In this document: positions 30,358 to 42,985 of the stretch, one piece after another
Numbering within the stretch: position 1 is the first letter of the stretch
How the letters are laid out: the number at the start of each line of letters is the position of its first letter
DNA from: Edwardsiella piscicida
GTDB lineage: Bacteria > Pseudomonadota > Gammaproteobacteria > Enterobacterales > Enterobacteriaceae
NCBI RefSeq assembly: GCF_001896205.1
Contig: NZ_MPNU01000001.1
Coordinates: 735,317-799,316, forward strand
Direction: 5' to 3'
Length of the DNA: 64,000 nt
Translations under genes and position numbers: made by a program
Notes under the pieces: generated by a model
What the model was told of the DNA's origin: nothing
The model's database searches: none
Seen by the model: the letters and a program-made list of their open reading frames with translations, nothing else

Positions 30358-30816
30358 ATGTTTCGAGGCGCAACAACCATCAATCTCGACAGTAAGGGAC
30401 GTCTGGCGGTACCTATCCGCTACCGGGACTTATTGATTGAGGAAGCGCAAGGTCACATGGTATGCACCATCGATCTCCATCACCCCTGTCTGCTGCTTTA
30501 TCCTCTGTCACAGTGGGAAGTGATCGAACAGAAATTATCCCGTCTGTCGAGTATGAATCCTGCCGAGCGTCGGGTGCAGCGTCTGCTGCTGGGTCACGCC
30601 AGCGAATGTCAGATGGACGGCGCCGGACGCCTGCTGATTGCCGCGACGCTGCGGCAGCATGCGGGACTCCACAAACAAGTGATGCTGGTGGGCCAGTTCA
30701 ATAAGTTTGAGCTGTGGGATGAAGAGACCTGGTATCAACAGGTCAGGGAAGATATTGAGGCTGAACAGTCCGCAACGGAGATCCTCTCCGAGCGCTTACA
30801 GGATTTGTCGTTATAG
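30358..30816 (+). CDS. mraZ: transcriptional regulator MraZ
   Basis: First gene of the dcw cluster; DNA-binding protein that represses the mra promoter. It has 152 residues, the usual length. Two AbrB-like (SpoVT-type) repeats are visible, each with a DxxGR element: [16 protein letters not shown] near residue 9 and [20 protein letters not shown] near residue 80. Operator repeats lie directly upstream of the gene. rsmH begins 2 bp after the stop, so the two are coupled. Confidence 0.96.
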   Translation: MFRGATTINLDSKGRLAVPIRYRDLLIEEAQGHMVCTIDLHHPCLLLYPLSQWEVIEQKLSRLSSMNPAERRVQRLLLGHASECQMDGAGRLLIAATLRQHAGLHKQVMLVGQFNKFELWDEETWYQQVREDIEAEQSATEILSERLQDLSL

Positions 30817-30818
30817 TC

Positions 30819-31760
30819 ATGTCGGAAAATTTTCAACACAAAACCGTGTTGCTTGATGAGGCGGTAGCAGGCCTTAATCTGCGCAGTGACGGTATTTACA
30901 TTGATGGCACCTTTGGTCGCGGTGGTCATTCCCGTCTCATTCTCTCCCAGCTGGGGGCGGAGGGACGCCTTATTGCCATCGATCGCGATCCGCAGGCCAT
31001 CGCCGCCGCTGCGCAGATTGACGATCCGCGCTTCTCCATCGTTCACGGCCCGTTTTCAGCGCTGGCAGACTACGTGCAGGAGATGGGGCTGAGCGGCAGA
31101 ATTGACGGCATACTGCTCGATCTGGGGGTCTCCTCGCCCCAGCTCGACGATCCCGAGCGGGGATTCTCCTTTATGCGCGATGGGCCGCTGGATATGCGGA
31201 TGGATCCGTCGCGCGGCCTCTCCGCGGCACAGTGGCTGATGCAGGCGGAAGAAGAGGATATCGCCTGGGTGTTGAAGACCTTCGGTGAGGAGCGCTTCGC
31301 CAAGCGTATCGCCCGCGCCATCGTGGAGCGAAACCGCACGGAGCCGCTGACCCGTACCCGTGAGCTGGCGGCGCTGATTAGCGAAGCCAGCCCGTTTAAA
31401 GAGAAACATAAGCATCCGGCAACGCGCAGTTTTCAGGCCATTCGCATTTACATCAACAGCGAACTGGACGAGATTGAGCGGGCGCTGGAGGGCGCGCTGG
31501 TTGCGCTGGCGCCCCAGGGGCGCCTGTCGGTGATCAGCTTCCACTCACTGGAGGATCGCCTGGTTAAACGCTTTATGCGCCAGTACAGCCGTGGGCCGCA
31601 GGTACCCAAAGGGCTGCCGCTGACAGAGGCGCAGCTGCAGGCGCAGGGCGGTCCGCAGCTGAAGGCGCTGGGGAAACGGATGCCGGATGAGCGCGAAGTG
31701 GCCGATAACCCGCGGGCGCGTAGCTCGGTGCTGCGGGTGGCGGAAAGGATTGCGAGATGA
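30819..31760 (+). CDS. rsmH: 16S rRNA (cytosine-1402-N4)-methyltransferase
   Basis: SAM-dependent methyltransferase acting on C1402 of 16S rRNA in the 30S decoding centre; 313 residues as in E. coli. Key segments are [13 protein letters not shown] at the N-terminus, the SAM motif [36 protein letters not shown], and the C-terminal [13 protein letters not shown]. It was formerly called mraW. Its stop overlaps the ftsL ATG by 4 bp (ATGA). Confidence 0.97.
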   Translation: MSENFQHKTVLLDEAVAGLNLRSDGIYIDGTFGRGGHSRLILSQLGAEGRLIAIDRDPQAIAAAAQIDDPRFSIVHGPFSALADYVQEMGLSGRIDGILLDLGVSSPQLDDPERGFSFMRDGPLDMRMDPSRGLSAAQWLMQAEEEDIAWVLKTFGEERFAKRIARAIVERNRTEPLTRTRELAALISEASPFKEKHKHPATRSFQAIRIYINSELDEIERALEGALVALAPQGRLSVISFHSLEDRLVKRFMRQYSRGPQVPKGLPLTEAQLQAQGGPQLKALGKRMPDEREVADNPRARSSVLRVAERIAR

Positions 31761-32077
31761 TTGGCAATGAGCGCCACTCGCTGATTTCCATCATCGGTGG
31801 CGATCTGCTGCGTCATGGTAAATTGCCGGTGCTGCTGTTTATCGCCGTGCTGCTCTCCGCGCTGTCGGTGGTGACGACGACCCATAAAACGCGCCTGCTG
31901 ACCGCAGAGCGCGAACAGCTGGTTCTGGAGCGGGATGCGCTGGATATCGAGTGGCGCAACCTGATCCTAGAGGAGAATGCGCTGGGCGATCACAGCCGCG
32001 TTGAGCGCATCGCGACGGAAAAGCTACAGATGCAGCACGTGGATCCCTCTCAGGAAAATATTGTGGTCCAACAGTAA
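31757..32077 (+). CDS. ftsL: cell division protein FtsL
   Basis: Small bitopic division protein of the FtsQLB subcomplex. It has 106 residues: a short cytoplasmic tail, one membrane segment ([17 protein letters not shown]) and a periplasmic coiled coil ([20 protein letters not shown] onwards) almost identical to E. coli. The cytoplasmic tail is about 15 residues shorter than the 121-residue E. coli protein: it starts [16 protein letters not shown], equivalent to residues after the E. coli MGSHERHAL. The start overlaps the rsmH stop. It precedes ftsI by 38 bp. Confidence 0.95.
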   Translation: MIGNERHSLISIIGGDLLRHGKLPVLLFIAVLLSALSVVTTTHKTRLLTAEREQLVLERDALDIEWRNLILEENALGDHSRVERIATEKLQMQHVDPSQENIVVQQ

Positions 32078-32115
32078 GATAACTGACCGATGACGAGCAG
32101 GTAATCAAGGAATCA

Positions 32116-33879
32116 ATGAAAGCAGTGCGATCGGGGAAGATACGGCGTCAAGAAGAACAGGCCAGCTTTGTCAGCTGGCGTTTTGCGTTGCTGTGCGGCT
32201 GTATCCTATTGGCGCTGCTTGGGCTGCTGGCGCGCGCCGCTTACCTGCAGGTGATCAGTCCTGAACACCTGGTGCGCGAGGGGGATGCCCGCTCCCTGCG
32301 TACGCAAGCGATCCCGACCGCGCGCGGCATGATCAAGGATCGCGCCGGGCGTCCGCTGGCGGTCAGCGTGCCGGTGAATGCCATCTGGGCCGACCCGAAA
32401 GAGGTGAACGAGCACGGTGGCATCACGCTGGACACGCGCTGGCAGGCGCTGGCCGATGCGCTGGAAACCCCGCTGGATAAAATGGCCGCGCGGATTAACG
32501 CCAACCCGCGCGGGCGCTTTGTCTATCTGGCCCGTCAGGTGAATCCGGCGATGGGCGAGTACATTCACAAGCTTCGTCTGCCGGGGATCTACCTGAAGCA
32601 GGAATCGCGGCGCTACTACCCTGCGGGGCAAGTGACCGCTCACATCATCGGCGTGACCAATATCGACGGTCAGGGGATCGAAGGGGTTGAAAAGAGTTTC
32701 GATCGCTGGCTGACCGGGCAACCCGGCGAGCGTACCGTGCGCAAGGATCGCTTTGGGCGGGTCATCGAGGATATCTCCTCGATCGATAGCCTGGCGGCCC
32801 ACAACCTGTCGCTGAGCATCGATGAGCGCCTGCAGGCGTTGGTATATCGCGAGCTTACCAATGCGGTGGCGTTCAACAAGGCCGAATCAGGCACCGCGGT
32901 GTTAGTGGACGTTAACACCGGTGAAGTGCTGGCGATGGCCAATAGCCCCTCCTATAACCCGAACAACCTGACCGATACGCCTCAGGAAGCGATGCGTAAC
33001 CGCGCTATCACCGATATCTTTGAGCCGGGATCGACCGTGAAGCCCATGGTGGTGATGACCGCCCTGCAGCGCGGTATCGTGCGGGAAAACAGCGTGCTGA
33101 ATACGCTGCCTTACTATGTCAACGGGCATGAGATTAAGGACGTGGCGCGCTACGCCGAGCTGTCCATTACCGGTATTTTACAGAAGTCGAGTAACGTCGG
33201 CGTTTCCAAGCTGGCGTTGGCGATGCCGTCCTCGGCGCTGGTGGAGACTTACTCCGGCTTCGGGTTCGGAAAACCGACCAATTTGGGGCTGGTCGGGGAA
33301 AGCAGTGGCATATACCCAAAAAAACAACGGTGGTCCGACATTGAGAGGGCCACCTTCTCTTTCGGATATGGGCTAATGGTAACGCCGTTACAGTTAGCGC
33401 GTGTCTATGCAACCATCGGCAGCATGGGGATTTATCGCCCGCTGTCGATTACCAAGGTGGATCCGCCGGTGCCCGGCGAGCGGGTATTCCCCGTCGCGCT
33501 GGTGCGTAGCGTGGTACACATGATGGAAAGCGTGGCGCTGCCCGGAGGCGGCGGTGTCAAAGCGGCAGTAAAAGGTTACCGGGTCGCCGTTAAGACCGGT
33601 ACGGCCAAGAAAGTTGGGCCCGACGGGCGCTATGTGAATAAATACATCGCCTACACGGCCGGTATTGCACCGGCCAGCAATCCCCGATTTGCCCTGGTTG
33701 TGGTGATTAACGATCCACAGGCGGGGAAATATTACGGTGGTGCGGTATCTGCACCGGTCTTTGGCGCCATCATGGGCGGCGTACTGCGCACCATGAACGT
33801 TGAGCCGGATGCGTTGCCCACGGGTGATAAGAGCGAATTGGTGAACAATAAAAAAGAGGGTTCAGGTGGCAGATCGTAA
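32116..33879 (+). CDS. ftsI: septal peptidoglycan transpeptidase FtsI (PBP3)
   Basis: Septum-specific class B penicillin-binding protein, 587 residues. One N-terminal membrane anchor (about residues 20-40), a pedestal domain ([18 protein letters not shown]) and the transpeptidase domain with the three penicillin-interacting motifs: EPGSTVKPM (catalytic serine), KSSNVG and VKTGTAKK. It works with FtsW in septal wall synthesis and is the target of aztreonam and cephalexin in relatives. The 3' end overlaps the murE GTG start by 14 bp. Confidence 0.97.
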   Translation: MKAVRSGKIRRQEEQASFVSWRFALLCGCILLALLGLLARAAYLQVISPEHLVREGDARSLRTQAIPTARGMIKDRAGRPLAVSVPVNAIWADPKEVNEHGGITLDTRWQALADALETPLDKMAARINANPRGRFVYLARQVNPAMGEYIHKLRLPGIYLKQESRRYYPAGQVTAHIIGVTNIDGQGIEGVEKSFDRWLTGQPGERTVRKDRFGRVIEDISSIDSLAAHNLSLSIDERLQALVYRELTNAVAFNKAESGTAVLVDVNTGEVLAMANSPSYNPNNLTDTPQEAMRNRAITDIFEPGSTVKPMVVMTALQRGIVRENSVLNTLPYYVNGHEIKDVARYAELSITGILQKSSNVGVSKLALAMPSSALVETYSGFGFGKPTNLGLVGESSGIYPKKQRWSDIERATFSFGYGLMVTPLQLARVYATIGSMGIYRPLSITKVDPPVPGERVFPVALVRSVVHMMESVALPGGGGVKAAVKGYRVAVKTGTAKKVGPDGRYVNKYIAYTAGIAPASNPRFALVVVINDPQAGKYYGGAVSAPVFGAIMGGVLRTMNVEPDALPTGDKSELVNNKKEGSGGRS

Positions 33880-35353
33880 TTTGCGCGCGCTTTTGGCTCC
33901 TTGGGTTGCACAGGCCCCGGAGCGCGCTTTGCGGGACATGACATTGGACAGCCGCGTGGCGGCTGCAGGCGATCTGTTCGTGGCCGTCGTTGGCCACGCG
34001 GCGGACGGACGCCGTTTTATTCCGCAGGCCATTGCGCAGGGCGTCGCCGCCGTTATCGCTGAGGCCGAGGGCGAGGCCGAGGACGGCAGCGTACGCGAGC
34101 TGCACGGCGTGCCGGTCGTGTATCTCAGCCATCTCAACGAGCGTCTTTCCGCGCTGGCGGGGCGTTTCTACGGTCAGCCGGGCGCCGATCTGCGTCTGGT
34201 GGGCGTGACCGGGACCAACGGTAAAACGACGACCACCCAGCTGCTGGCGCAGTGGGCTCAGCTGCTGGGCGAAACCGGCGCCGTGATGGGCACCGTCGGC
34301 AACGGCCTGCTGGGGCATGTCTATCCCAGCGAAAACACCACCGGCTCGGCCGTCGACGTACAGCACATGCTGCGCACGCTGGCCGATGACGGCGCAACCC
34401 TGGTCGCGATGGAGGTCTCTTCGCACGGTCTGGTGCAAAATCGCGTGCTGGCGCTGCCGTTTGCCGCGTCGGCCTTTACCAACCTGAGCCGCGATCACCT
34501 GGATTATCATGGTGATATGGAGCACTACGCCCAGGCGAAATGGCGCCTGTTCTCGACCCATCACAGCGGTGAGAAGATCATCAACGCTGACGATGAAACG
34601 GGGCGACGCTGGCTGGATAAGCTACCGGATGCGGTGGCGGTGACCGTCAGCGGCGCGCTGCCCGCAGGTTGGGCGGGGCGCTGGTTGGCCGCGCGCTCTG
34701 TGGCGTATCACGACGGCGGCGCGACGATCGCGTTCGACTCCTGCTGGGGGGCGGGCACGCTGAACAGTCGCCTAATGGGCGAATTTAACGTCAGTAACCT
34801 GTTAGTGGCGCTGGCGACGCTGCTGGCGCTCGGCTATCCGTTGGCGGCGCTGTGCGCCGCGTCTGGCCAGCTGCAGCCGGTCTGTGGGCGAATGGAGGTC
34901 TTCCAGGCGCCCGGTAAGCCTACGGTGGTGGTCGACTATGCCCATACCCCAGACGCGCTGGAGAAAGCGCTGCTGGCTGCGCGTCTGCACTGCCAGGGGC
35001 AGCTGTGGTGCCTGTTCGGCTGCGGCGGGGATCGCGACACGGGCAAACGTCCGCTGATGGGGGCGATTGCCGAACAGTATGCCGATCGGGTGGTGGTGAC
35101 AGACGATAACCCGCGCAGTGAAGAGCCGCGGGCGATCATCAACGAAATTCTCAGCGGTATGCTGGATCCGGGACTGGCGATGGCTATCCCCGGGCGTGCC
35201 GAGGCGGTGACCGCCGCCGTGATGCAGGCGGCGCCGCAGGATGTGATCCTGGTGGCCGGCAAGGGGCATGAGGATTATCAGCTGGTCGGCAACCGCCGTC
35301 TGGACTACTCCGATCGGGTGACGGTAGCCCGTCTGCTGGGGGTGGTAGCATGA
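33866..35353 (+). CDS. murE: UDP-MurNAc-L-Ala-D-Glu:meso-DAP ligase
   Basis: Cytoplasmic Mur ligase that adds meso-diaminopimelate to the peptidoglycan precursor; 495 residues. The P-loop is [16 protein letters not shown]; the DAP-specific motif DNPR appears in [15 protein letters not shown], so the substrate is DAP and not lysine. The start is a GTG at 33866 (as in E. coli) with GAGGG upstream, lying inside the end of ftsI. Its stop overlaps the murF ATG by 4 bp. Confidence 0.97.
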   Translation: MADRNLRALLAPWVAQAPERALRDMTLDSRVAAAGDLFVAVVGHAADGRRFIPQAIAQGVAAVIAEAEGEAEDGSVRELHGVPVVYLSHLNERLSALAGRFYGQPGADLRLVGVTGTNGKTTTTQLLAQWAQLLGETGAVMGTVGNGLLGHVYPSENTTGSAVDVQHMLRTLADDGATLVAMEVSSHGLVQNRVLALPFAASAFTNLSRDHLDYHGDMEHYAQAKWRLFSTHHSGEKIINADDETGRRWLDKLPDAVAVTVSGALPAGWAGRWLAARSVAYHDGGATIAFDSCWGAGTLNSRLMGEFNVSNLLVALATLLALGYPLAALCAASGQLQPVCGRMEVFQAPGKPTVVVDYAHTPDALEKALLAARLHCQGQLWCLFGCGGDRDTGKRPLMGAIAEQYADRVVVTDDNPRSEEPRAIINEILSGMLDPGLAMAIPGRAEAVTAAVMQAAPQDVILVAGKGHEDYQLVGNRRLDYSDRVTVARLLGVVA

Positions 35354-36726
35354 TCGCCACGACGCTGCAGACCCTCGCCGACGCCATCGGCGCGACGCTG
35401 ATCGGCGCAGACAGCCCCGTGACGGCGGTGACAACCGATACCCGTAAGCTAACGCCGGGGTGCCTGTTTGTCGCGCTGCAGGGCGACAACTTTGACGGAC
35501 ATGACTTTGCTGCCCAGGCGCGGGAAGGGGGCGCCGGCGCGCTGCTGGTTAACCGCCGTCTGGCGCTGGATGTCCCGCAGCTGTTGGTGGCGGACACCCG
35601 TTTGGCGCTGGGACAGCTGGGCGCATGGGTGCGTCGTCAGGTTCCAGCCCGGGTGGTGGCGCTGACCGGATCGTCGGGCAAAACCTCGGTAAAAGAGATG
35701 AGCGCGGCGATCCTCGCCCTGTGTGGCAACGTGCTGTACACCGCCGGTAACTTGAATAACGACATCGGCGTGCCGCTGACCCTGCTGCGCCTTGAGCCGC
35801 AGCATGACTTTGCGGTGATCGAGCTGGGTGCCAATCACGTCGGCGAAATCGCCTACAGCGTAGCGCTGACGCGTCCGCACAGCGCGCTGGTCAATAATCT
35901 GGCGGCGGCGCACCTCGAAGGGTTCGGCTCATTGTCCGGGGTCGCCCAGGCCAAAGGCGAGATTTTTGCCGGTCTGCCGCCGCAGGGAACGGCGATCGTG
36001 AACGCCGATAGTAACGATTGGGAAAACTGGCAACATGCGCTGACAGAGCAGCGCGTGTGGCGTTTTTCCCCGCAGGCGGGCGCGGGGGTAGACTTCTACG
36101 CCAGCGCCGTGCGCAGTGATGCGGCGGGAACCCACTTTACCCTGCATACCCCCGCGGGGCAGTGTGATGTGCTGCTGCCGCTGCCAGGCCGCCATAACAT
36201 CGCCAATGCCCTGGCGGCCGCGGCGCTGACCATGTCGGTTGGCGCCACGTTGACGCAGGTACAGCAAGGGCTGGCCGGGCTACAGGCGGTACCGGGACGG
36301 CTGTTTCCCATCCGTCTGGGTGAACACCAGCTGCTGCTGGATGACAGCTACAATGCCAACGTCGGCTCAATGAGCGCCGCCGCCGAGGTGCTGGGCCATA
36401 TGCCCGGTTATCGGGTGATGGTGGTCGGGGACATGGCCGAGCTGGGCGCGGAGGCAGAGGTGTGCCATCGCCGCGTCGGCCAGGCGGCCCGCGCGGCGGG
36501 GATCGATAAGGTGCTGAGCGTCGGCGGACTAAGCCGACTGATCGGCGAGGCCAGTGGTTGTGGCGAACATTTCATGGATAAAGCAGCGCTGATTGAGCGC
36601 CTGAAACACCTGTTATGCGAACATGCGGCGATCACCATTCTAGTAAAAGGCTCACGTAGTGCCGCAATGGAGCAGGTAGTACGAGGCGTATCTGTGCAGG
36701 AAATGCAGGAGAATCAATCATGTTAG
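35350..36726 (+). CDS. murF: UDP-MurNAc-tripeptide:D-Ala-D-Ala ligase
   Basis: Final cytoplasmic Mur ligase, which adds D-Ala-D-Ala to make the UDP-MurNAc-pentapeptide; 458 residues. The ATP-binding P-loop is [13 protein letters not shown]. Other conserved segments are [52 protein letters not shown] and [10 protein letters not shown]. Its start overlaps murE (ATGA) and its 3' end overlaps the mraY start by 7 bp, consistent with one coupled transcript. Confidence 0.97.
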   Translation: MIATTLQTLADAIGATLIGADSPVTAVTTDTRKLTPGCLFVALQGDNFDGHDFAAQAREGGAGALLVNRRLALDVPQLLVADTRLALGQLGAWVRRQVPARVVALTGSSGKTSVKEMSAAILALCGNVLYTAGNLNNDIGVPLTLLRLEPQHDFAVIELGANHVGEIAYSVALTRPHSALVNNLAAAHLEGFGSLSGVAQAKGEIFAGLPPQGTAIVNADSNDWENWQHALTEQRVWRFSPQAGAGVDFYASAVRSDAAGTHFTLHTPAGQCDVLLPLPGRHNIANALAAAALTMSVGATLTQVQQGLAGLQAVPGRLFPIRLGEHQLLLDDSYNANVGSMSAAAEVLGHMPGYRVMVVGDMAELGAEAEVCHRRVGQAARAAGIDKVLSVGGLSRLIGEASGCGEHFMDKAALIERLKHLLCEHAAITILVKGSRSAAMEQVVRGVSVQEMQENQSC

Positions 36727-37802
36727 TCTGGCTGGCCGAACATTTGGTCAAATACTTTTCTGGCTTTAACGTCTTCTCCTATCTGACGTTTCGCGCCATC
36801 GTCAGCTTGCTGACCGCCCTGTTTATCTCCCTGTGGATGGGGCCGCACCTGATCGCCTGGCTGCAGAAGCTGCAGATTGGCCAGGTAGTGCGTAATGATG
36901 GGCCGGAGTCGCACTTTAGCAAGCGCGGCACGCCGACCATGGGCGGTCTGATGATCCTGACATCGATTACCATTTCGGTTCTGATGTGGGCCTATCCCTC
37001 CAACCCCTATGTCTGGTGCGTGCTGTTCGTGCTGCTGGGCTACGGCGTCGTGGGCTTTGTCGATGACTACCGTAAGGTGGTACGCAAGAATACCGATGGG
37101 CTGATCGCCCGCTGGAAATACTTCTGGCAGTCCGTGATCGCGCTGGTGGTGGCGTTCACCATGTACAGCATCGGTAAGGATACGCCAGCTACCCAGCTGG
37201 TGGTTCCGTTCTTTAAGGACATCATGCCGCAGCTGGGGCTGCTGTACATCCTGCTGAGCTATTTCGTGATCGTCGGCACCAGCAACGCCGTCAACCTGAC
37301 GGACGGCCTGGATGGCCTGGCGATTATGCCCACGGTGTTTGTGGCCGCGGGAATGGGCCTGGTGGCCTGGGCGACCGGTAACGTCAACTTCGCCGCCTAC
37401 CTGCATATCCCCTACATTCGTCACGCCGGTGAGCTGGTGATCGTCTGTACCGCGATCGTCGGCGCCGGGTTGGGATTTCTGTGGTTTAACACCTATCCGG
37501 CGCAGGTCTTTATGGGCGACGTCGGTTCCCTGGCGCTGGGCGGCGCGCTGGGCACTATCGCCGTGCTGCTGCGCCAGGAGTTCCTGCTGGTGATCATGGG
37601 CGGTGTGTTCGTGATGGAGACCCTGTCGGTGATCCTGCAGGTGGGGAGCTTTAAGCTGCGCGGTCAGCGCATTTTCCGCATGGCGCCCATCCATCACCAC
37701 TACGAGCTGAAGGGCTGGCCGGAGCCGCGGGTGATCGTGCGCTTCTGGATCATTTCGTTGATGCTGGTGCTTATCGGACTGGCAACCTTGAAGGTACGTT
37801 AA
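36720..37802 (+). CDS. mraY: phospho-MurNAc-pentapeptide transferase
   Basis: Integral membrane enzyme that transfers phospho-MurNAc-pentapeptide to undecaprenyl phosphate, making lipid I; 360 residues with ten predicted membrane segments. Cytoplasmic catalytic motifs are present: [16 protein letters not shown] (two aspartates), [29 protein letters not shown] and the histidine motif [13 protein letters not shown]. It is followed after 1 bp by murD. Confidence 0.98.
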   Translation: MLVWLAEHLVKYFSGFNVFSYLTFRAIVSLLTALFISLWMGPHLIAWLQKLQIGQVVRNDGPESHFSKRGTPTMGGLMILTSITISVLMWAYPSNPYVWCVLFVLLGYGVVGFVDDYRKVVRKNTDGLIARWKYFWQSVIALVVAFTMYSIGKDTPATQLVVPFFKDIMPQLGLLYILLSYFVIVGTSNAVNLTDGLDGLAIMPTVFVAAGMGLVAWATGNVNFAAYLHIPYIRHAGELVIVCTAIVGAGLGFLWFNTYPAQVFMGDVGSLALGGALGTIAVLLRQEFLLVIMGGVFVMETLSVILQVGSFKLRGQRIFRMAPIHHHYELKGWPEPRVIVRFWIISLMLVLIGLATLKVR

Positions 37803-37803
37803 T

Positions 37804-39120
37804 ATGGCTGACTATCAGGGGAAGAGGGTCGTAATCATCGGGCTGGGGCTGACGGGCCTCTCCTGCGTCGATTTCTTTATAGATCGCGGCGTGGTACCGC
37901 GGGTGATTGATACCCGCGCAACGCCGCCGGGGCTGGATAAGCTGCCGGCGAGCGTCGAGTGTCATCTGGGCAGCATTGAGCAGTCATGGCTGATGGACGC
38001 CGATCTGATCGTCGCCAGCCCAGGGATCCCCCTCTCGTCGCCGGCGCTGGATCGGGCGGCGCAGGCGGGTGTGGAGATCGTCGGCGATATCGAGCTGTTT
38101 TGCCGCGAGGCGCAGGCGCCGATCGTGGCGATCACCGGCTCTAACGGTAAAAGCACCGTGACGACGCTGGTTGGCGAGATGGCCCGTGCCGCAGGCTGGC
38201 AGGTCGGGGTCGGCGGTAATATCGGGGTGCCCGCCCTGTCGCTGCTGAAGCATGAGTGCCGCCTGTATGTCCTGGAGCTCTCCAGCTTTCAGCTGGAGAC
38301 CACGTCGAGCCTAAGGGCGGCGGCAGCGACCATCCTGAACGTCAGCGAAGATCACATGAACCGCTACCCGCTGGGGCTGCAGCAGTATCGGGCGGCCAAG
38401 CTGCGCATCTATGAAAACGCGCGGACCTGCGTGGTCAACGCGGACGATGCGCTGACCATGCCGATCCACGGCGCCGATACGCGCTGCGTCAGCTTTGGCG
38501 TCGACGTGGGCGATTACCATCTCAACCGCCAGCAGGGCGAGATCTGGCTGCGCGTTCGCGGTGAAAAGATTTTGAATACCAAAGAGATGCAGCTTACCGG
38601 CATGCATAATTACACCAATGCCCTGGCGGCGCTGGCGCTGGCGGACGCCGTCGGCCTGCCGCGTGCGTCCAGCCTGCGGGCGCTGACGACGTTCCGCGGC
38701 TTGGCGCACCGTTTCCAGCTGGTGCTGGAGCACATCGGCGTACGCTGGATTAACGATTCTAAGGCGACCAACGTCGGCAGCACCGAGGCGGCGCTGAAGG
38801 GGCTTCATCTGGATGGCACGCTGCACCTGCTGCTGGGCGGCGATGGTAAGGATGCGGACTTTACGCCGCTGCTGCCTTATCTGCAGGGCGATCGTATCCG
38901 CCTGTACTGCTTTGGCCGCGACGCCGAGCCGCTGATGCGGCTGCGACCGGAGGTGTCCCGACGCTTTGATACCCTGGAGCAGGCGATACGCGCTCTGGCG
39001 CCGCTGACGCGTGGGGGAGATATGGTGCTGCTTTCACCGGCCTGCGCCAGCCTGGATCAGTTTAAAAACTTCGAACAGCGCGGTGATGAGTTTGCCCGCC
39101 TGGCGCGGGAGTTCGGCTGA
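37804..39120 (+). CDS. murD: UDP-MurNAc-L-Ala:D-glutamate ligase
   Basis: Adds D-glutamate to UDP-MurNAc-L-Ala in the cytoplasm; 438 residues as in E. coli. Features are the N-terminal Rossmann segment [17 protein letters not shown], the P-loop [16 protein letters not shown], the NLTRE-equivalent [21 protein letters not shown] and the C-terminal [16 protein letters not shown] and [15 protein letters not shown]. Its TGA shares its A with the ftsW ATG (TGATG). Confidence 0.97.
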   Translation: MADYQGKRVVIIGLGLTGLSCVDFFIDRGVVPRVIDTRATPPGLDKLPASVECHLGSIEQSWLMDADLIVASPGIPLSSPALDRAAQAGVEIVGDIELFCREAQAPIVAITGSNGKSTVTTLVGEMARAAGWQVGVGGNIGVPALSLLKHECRLYVLELSSFQLETTSSLRAAAATILNVSEDHMNRYPLGLQQYRAAKLRIYENARTCVVNADDALTMPIHGADTRCVSFGVDVGDYHLNRQQGEIWLRVRGEKILNTKEMQLTGMHNYTNALAALALADAVGLPRASSLRALTTFRGLAHRFQLVLEHIGVRWINDSKATNVGSTEAALKGLHLDGTLHLLLGGDGKDADFTPLLPYLQGDRIRLYCFGRDAEPLMRLRPEVSRRFDTLEQAIRALAPLTRGGDMVLLSPACASLDQFKNFEQRGDEFARLAREFG

Positions 39121-40379
39121 TGCGTTTGCGTCTCGCGCTGCCTCGCCCCCGTCTGCCGCACCTGCGTCTGCCGCGTTTTTCCCTGCCGCTGATGGGGGGC
39201 GCGCTGCGCCTGCGCGACTGGGTGATGGGCGCCGGCGAAGCCGACAGCGCCGGGGTGGTTCTGTATGACCGGACGCTGCTGTGGCTGACCTTTGGGCTCG
39301 CGGCGATGGGCTTTATCATGGTGACCTCGGCGTCGATGCCTATTGGACAGCGTCTGGCGGACGATCCCTTTCTGTTTGCCAAGCGCGACGCGCTTTACCT
39401 GACGCTGGCCTTCGGCCTCGCCATGGTGACCCTGCGCATTCCGATGGAGTTTTGGCAGCGCTGGAGCAATGCGATGCTGCTGCTGTCGGTCGCGATGCTG
39501 CTCGTGGTGCTGGTGGTCGGCAGCTCGGTTAACGGCGCCTCGCGCTGGATCGCGTTGGGACCGCTGCGCATTCAGCCGGCGGAGTTCTCTAAGCTGTCGC
39601 TGTTTTGCTATCTCGCCAGCTATCTGGTGCGCAAGGTCGATGAGGTGCGTAATAACTTCTGGGGCTTCTGCAAGCCGATGGGGGTGATGGTGGTGCTGGC
39701 GGTGCTGCTGCTGGCGCAGCCGGATCTGGGAACCGTGGTGGTGCTGTTTGTGACGACGCTGGGGCTGCTGTTCCTGGCGGGGGCGAAGCTGTGGCAGTTC
39801 CTGGCGATCATCGGGTCGGGGATCTTCGCGGTGATCCTGCTGATTATCGCCGAGCCCTACCGTATGCGACGCGTAACGTCGTTCTGGAATCCGTGGGCCG
39901 ATCCGTTCGGCAGCGGCTACCAGCTGACCCAGTCGCTGATGGCGTTTGGCCGCGGCGAGTTTTGGGGGCAGGGGCTGGGAAACTCGGTTCAGAAGCTGGA
40001 GTATTTGCCGGAGGCGCACACTGACTTTATTTTCTCCATCCTCGGCGAAGAGCTGGGCTATTTCGGTGTGGTTCTTACGCTGTTAATGGTATTCTTCGTC
40101 GCTTTTCGCGCGATGTCTATCGGGCGGCGCGCGCTGGAGGCCGATCAGCGTTTTTCCGGTTTTCTGGCCTGTGCCATCGGCGTCTGGTTCAGCTTTCAGG
40201 CGTTGGTTAACGTCGGCGCGGCGGCCGGCATGCTGCCGACCAAAGGGCTGACGCTGCCGCTGATAAGCTACGGCGGCTCCAGCCTGATTATTATGTCTAC
40301 GGCGCTGGTATTTTTGCTGCGCATTGATTATGAAACCCGTCAGGCGAACGCCCAGGCGGTGGTTAAGGGGTCACGATGA
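39120..40379 (+). CDS. ftsW: septal peptidoglycan glycosyltransferase FtsW
   Basis: SEDS-family membrane glycosyltransferase that polymerises lipid II at the septum with FtsI. It has 419 residues and ten hydrophobic segments after a long, arginine- and proline-rich cytoplasmic N-terminus. SEDS signatures include [55 protein letters not shown] and [14 protein letters not shown]. Overlaps murD by 1 base and murG by 4 bases (ATGA). Confidence 0.97.
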   Translation: MRLRLALPRPRLPHLRLPRFSLPLMGGALRLRDWVMGAGEADSAGVVLYDRTLLWLTFGLAAMGFIMVTSASMPIGQRLADDPFLFAKRDALYLTLAFGLAMVTLRIPMEFWQRWSNAMLLLSVAMLLVVLVVGSSVNGASRWIALGPLRIQPAEFSKLSLFCYLASYLVRKVDEVRNNFWGFCKPMGVMVVLAVLLLAQPDLGTVVVLFVTTLGLLFLAGAKLWQFLAIIGSGIFAVILLIIAEPYRMRRVTSFWNPWADPFGSGYQLTQSLMAFGRGEFWGQGLGNSVQKLEYLPEAHTDFIFSILGEELGYFGVVLTLLMVFFVAFRAMSIGRRALEADQRFSGFLACAIGVWFSFQALVNVGAAAGMLPTKGLTLPLISYGGSSLIIMSTALVFLLRIDYETRQANAQAVVKGSR

Positions 40380-41455
40380 GCGGCGCGGCGAATCATCAAG
40401 GAAACAAACGGCTGATGGTCATGGCCGGCGGCACCGGGGGACACGTGTTCCCAGGGCTGGCGGTGGCGCACTATCTGCAGGCGCAGGGATGGCAGATCCG
40501 CTGGTTGGGTACCGCGGATCGCATGGAGGCGCAGCTGGTTCCACAGCACGGCATCGAGATCGACTTTATTCAGATTTCGGGCCTGCGCGGCAAAGGGCTT
40601 AAGGCGCTGCTCGGCGCCCCGTTCCGCATCGCGCGCGCGGTGCTGCAGGCGCGGCGAATTATCAAGGCCTATCGTCCCGATGCGGTGCTGGGGATGGGGG
40701 GCTATGTCTCCGGTCCGGGCGGCCTGGCCGCCTGGCTGTGCGGCGTTCCGGTGGTACTGCACGAGCAGAACGGGATCGCCGGTTTGACCAATCGCTGGCT
40801 GTCCAAGATCGCTAAGCGGGTACTGCAGGCGTTTCCCGGCGCCTTTCCCCATGCTCCGGTAGTGGGAAATCCGGTGCGTGAAGATGTGCTGGCGCTGCCA
40901 GCGCCGGCGCAGCGTATGGCCGGACGCACCGGCCCCGTTCGGGTGCTGGTGGTCGGCGGCAGCCAGGGCGCCCGGATCCTGAACCAGACGCTGCCCGCGG
41001 TGGCGGCGCGTCTCGGGGAGCGGGTGACCCTGTGGCATCAGACCGGGAAAGGGGCCCAGTCGTCGGTCGAGGCGGAGTATCAGCGCCTGGGGCTGTCGGA
41101 GCATCGGGTGACCGAGTTTATTGACGATATGGCGGCGGCCTATGCCTGGGCCGACGTCGTCGTATGCCGATCCGGCGCATTGACGGTCAGCGAGATCGCC
41201 GCCGCCGGTCTCCCGGCGCTGTTTGTGCCCTTTATGCACAAGGATCGTCAGCAGTACTGGAACGCGGCGGCGCTGGCACGTACCGGCGCCGCCAGAATTA
41301 TTGAACAGCCCGATTTTAGCGTCGATGCGGTGGTAGAGACGCTGGCGGGTTGGGATCGCCCTACGCTGCTACTGATGGCGGAAAAGGCCCGGGCGGCGGC
41401 GATCACCGATGCGACCCAGCGGGTCGCCGAGGCGATCTGCGACGTAGCGCGTTAA
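40376..41455 (+). CDS. murG: lipid II synthase: UDP-GlcNAc transferase MurG
   Basis: Membrane-associated GT28 glycosyltransferase that adds GlcNAc to lipid I to form lipid II; 359 residues. The G-loops are [19 protein letters not shown] at the N-terminus and [11 protein letters not shown]; the donor-binding region includes [16 protein letters not shown] and [18 protein letters not shown] followed by [15 protein letters not shown] 48-bp gap separates it from murC, the largest gap in this part of the cluster. Confidence 0.97.
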   Translation: MSGAANHQGNKRLMVMAGGTGGHVFPGLAVAHYLQAQGWQIRWLGTADRMEAQLVPQHGIEIDFIQISGLRGKGLKALLGAPFRIARAVLQARRIIKAYRPDAVLGMGGYVSGPGGLAAWLCGVPVVLHEQNGIAGLTNRWLSKIAKRVLQAFPGAFPHAPVVGNPVREDVLALPAPAQRMAGRTGPVRVLVVGGSQGARILNQTLPAVAARLGERVTLWHQTGKGAQSSVEAEYQRLGLSEHRVTEFIDDMAAAYAWADVVVCRSGALTVSEIAAAGLPALFVPFMHKDRQQYWNAAALARTGAARIIEQPDFSVDAVVETLAGWDRPTLLLMAEKARAAAITDATQRVAEAICDVAR

Positions 41456-41503
41456 TATCAACCCGGGTGGGGCGACCGACCCGGACAGTGAAAACGGATT
41501 AAA

Positions 41504-42979
41504 GTGAACAAGACAGTGAATACTCAACAGCTCGCTAAACTGCGTACCATGGTGCCGGAGATGCGCCGTGTCCGGCACATTCACTTTGTCGGCATCGGCG
41601 GCGCTGGCATGGGCGGTATTGCAGAGGTGCTGGCCAACGAGGGGTATCAGATCAGCGGCTCCGATCTGGCACCCAACGCGGTGACCCAGCAGCTGAGTGA
41701 GCTGGGCGCGCAGATCTATTTTAACCATCGCCCGGAAAACGTGCGCGATGCCAGCGTCGTGGTCGTCTCCACCGCGATCGCCGCCGATAATCCGGAGATT
41801 ATCGCCGCCCGCGAGGCGCGGATTCCGGTGATCCGCCGCGCGGAGATGCTGGCGGAGCTGATGCGTTTCCGCCACGGTATCGCTATTGCTGGAACCCACG
41901 GTAAGACCACCACCACGGCGATGGTCTCCAGTATTTATGCAGAGGCCGGGCTGGACCCGACCTTTGTCAACGGTGGTCTGGTGAAGGCGGCCGGCACGCA
42001 CGCTCGCCTAGGCTCCAGTCGCTATCTGATCGCCGAGGCCGATGAGAGCGATGCCTCGTTCCTGCACCTGCAGCCGATGGTGGCGATCGTTACCAATATC
42101 GAAGCCGACCATATGGATACCTATCACGGCGACTTCGAAAACCTGAAGCAGACCTTTATTAACTTTCTGCACAACCTGCCGTTCTATGGTCGGGCGGTGC
42201 TGTGCATCGACGATCCGGTGATCCGCGAGCTGCTGCCGCGCGTCGGGCGCCAGGTGACCACCTATGGCTTTAGCCAGGATGCCGATGTCCGCATTGAGGA
42301 GTACCGCCAGTGCGGCGCCCAGGGGACCTTCTTCCTGTGCCGCCAGGATCGTCCGCGTCTGGCGGTGACCCTGAATGCGCCGGGGCGCCACAATGCCCTG
42401 AATGCGGCCGCCGCTGCGGCGGTAGCCAGCGAAGAGGGGATCGACGATGAGGCTATTCTGCGCGCGCTGGGCGGGTTTCAGGGCACCGGGCGTCGCTTTG
42501 ACTTCCTGGGCGAGTTTAGCCTGCAGCACGTCAACAATAAGCCGGGCAAGGTGATGCTGGTGGATGACTACGGTCATCATCCGACGGAGGTGGATGCCAC
42601 CATTAAGGCCGCCCGCGCGGGCTGGCCGGATCGCCGCCTGGTGATGGTTTTCCAGCCGCACCGCTTTACCCGCACCCGCGATCTGTATGATGACTTTGCC
42701 AATGTGCTGTCGCAGGTGGATGTACTGCTGATGTTGGATGTGTATCCTGCCGGCGAGCATCCGATCCCCGGCGCAGACAGCCGCTCGCTGTGCCGAACCA
42801 TTCGCGGGCGCGGCAAGCTGGATCCGGTGCTGGTGTCGGAGCCGGCGACGCTGGCGCAGACGCTGGCGCAGTTCCTGCAAGAGGGCGACCTGATTCTGAC
42901 TCAGGGCGCCGGTAATATTGGCCGAGTGGCGCGGGTGCTGGCGGAATGCCGCCTGCAGCCGTCCGCGGTAACGGAGTAA
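41504..42979 (+). CDS. murC: UDP-MurNAc:L-alanine ligase
   Basis: First Mur ligase, adding L-alanine to UDP-MurNAc; 491 residues. Key segments are [19 protein letters not shown], the P-loop [45 protein letters not shown] and [10 protein letters not shown]. The start is uncertain by four residues: GTG 41504 has GGA upstream and GTG 41516 aligns with the E. coli N-terminus (NTQQLAKLR); I chose 41504 for its Shine-Dalgarno. It precedes ddlB by 6 bp. Confidence 0.96.
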   Translation: MNKTVNTQQLAKLRTMVPEMRRVRHIHFVGIGGAGMGGIAEVLANEGYQISGSDLAPNAVTQQLSELGAQIYFNHRPENVRDASVVVVSTAIAADNPEIIAAREARIPVIRRAEMLAELMRFRHGIAIAGTHGKTTTTAMVSSIYAEAGLDPTFVNGGLVKAAGTHARLGSSRYLIAEADESDASFLHLQPMVAIVTNIEADHMDTYHGDFENLKQTFINFLHNLPFYGRAVLCIDDPVIRELLPRVGRQVTTYGFSQDADVRIEEYRQCGAQGTFFLCRQDRPRLAVTLNAPGRHNALNAAAAAAVASEEGIDDEAILRALGGFQGTGRRFDFLGEFSLQHVNNKPGKVMLVDDYGHHPTEVDATIKAARAGWPDRRLVMVFQPHRFTRTRDLYDDFANVLSQVDVLLMLDVYPAGEHPIPGADSRSLCRTIRGRGKLDPVLVSEPATLAQTLAQFLQEGDLILTQGAGNIGRVARVLAECRLQPSAVTE

Positions 42980-42985
42980 ACGACG

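Noticed and set aside
36723-37700. Long minus-strand frames antisense to mraY, ftsW, murC and secA
   Set aside because: Antisense shadows rich in His, Gln and Arg that lack start signals; the sense genes are certain.
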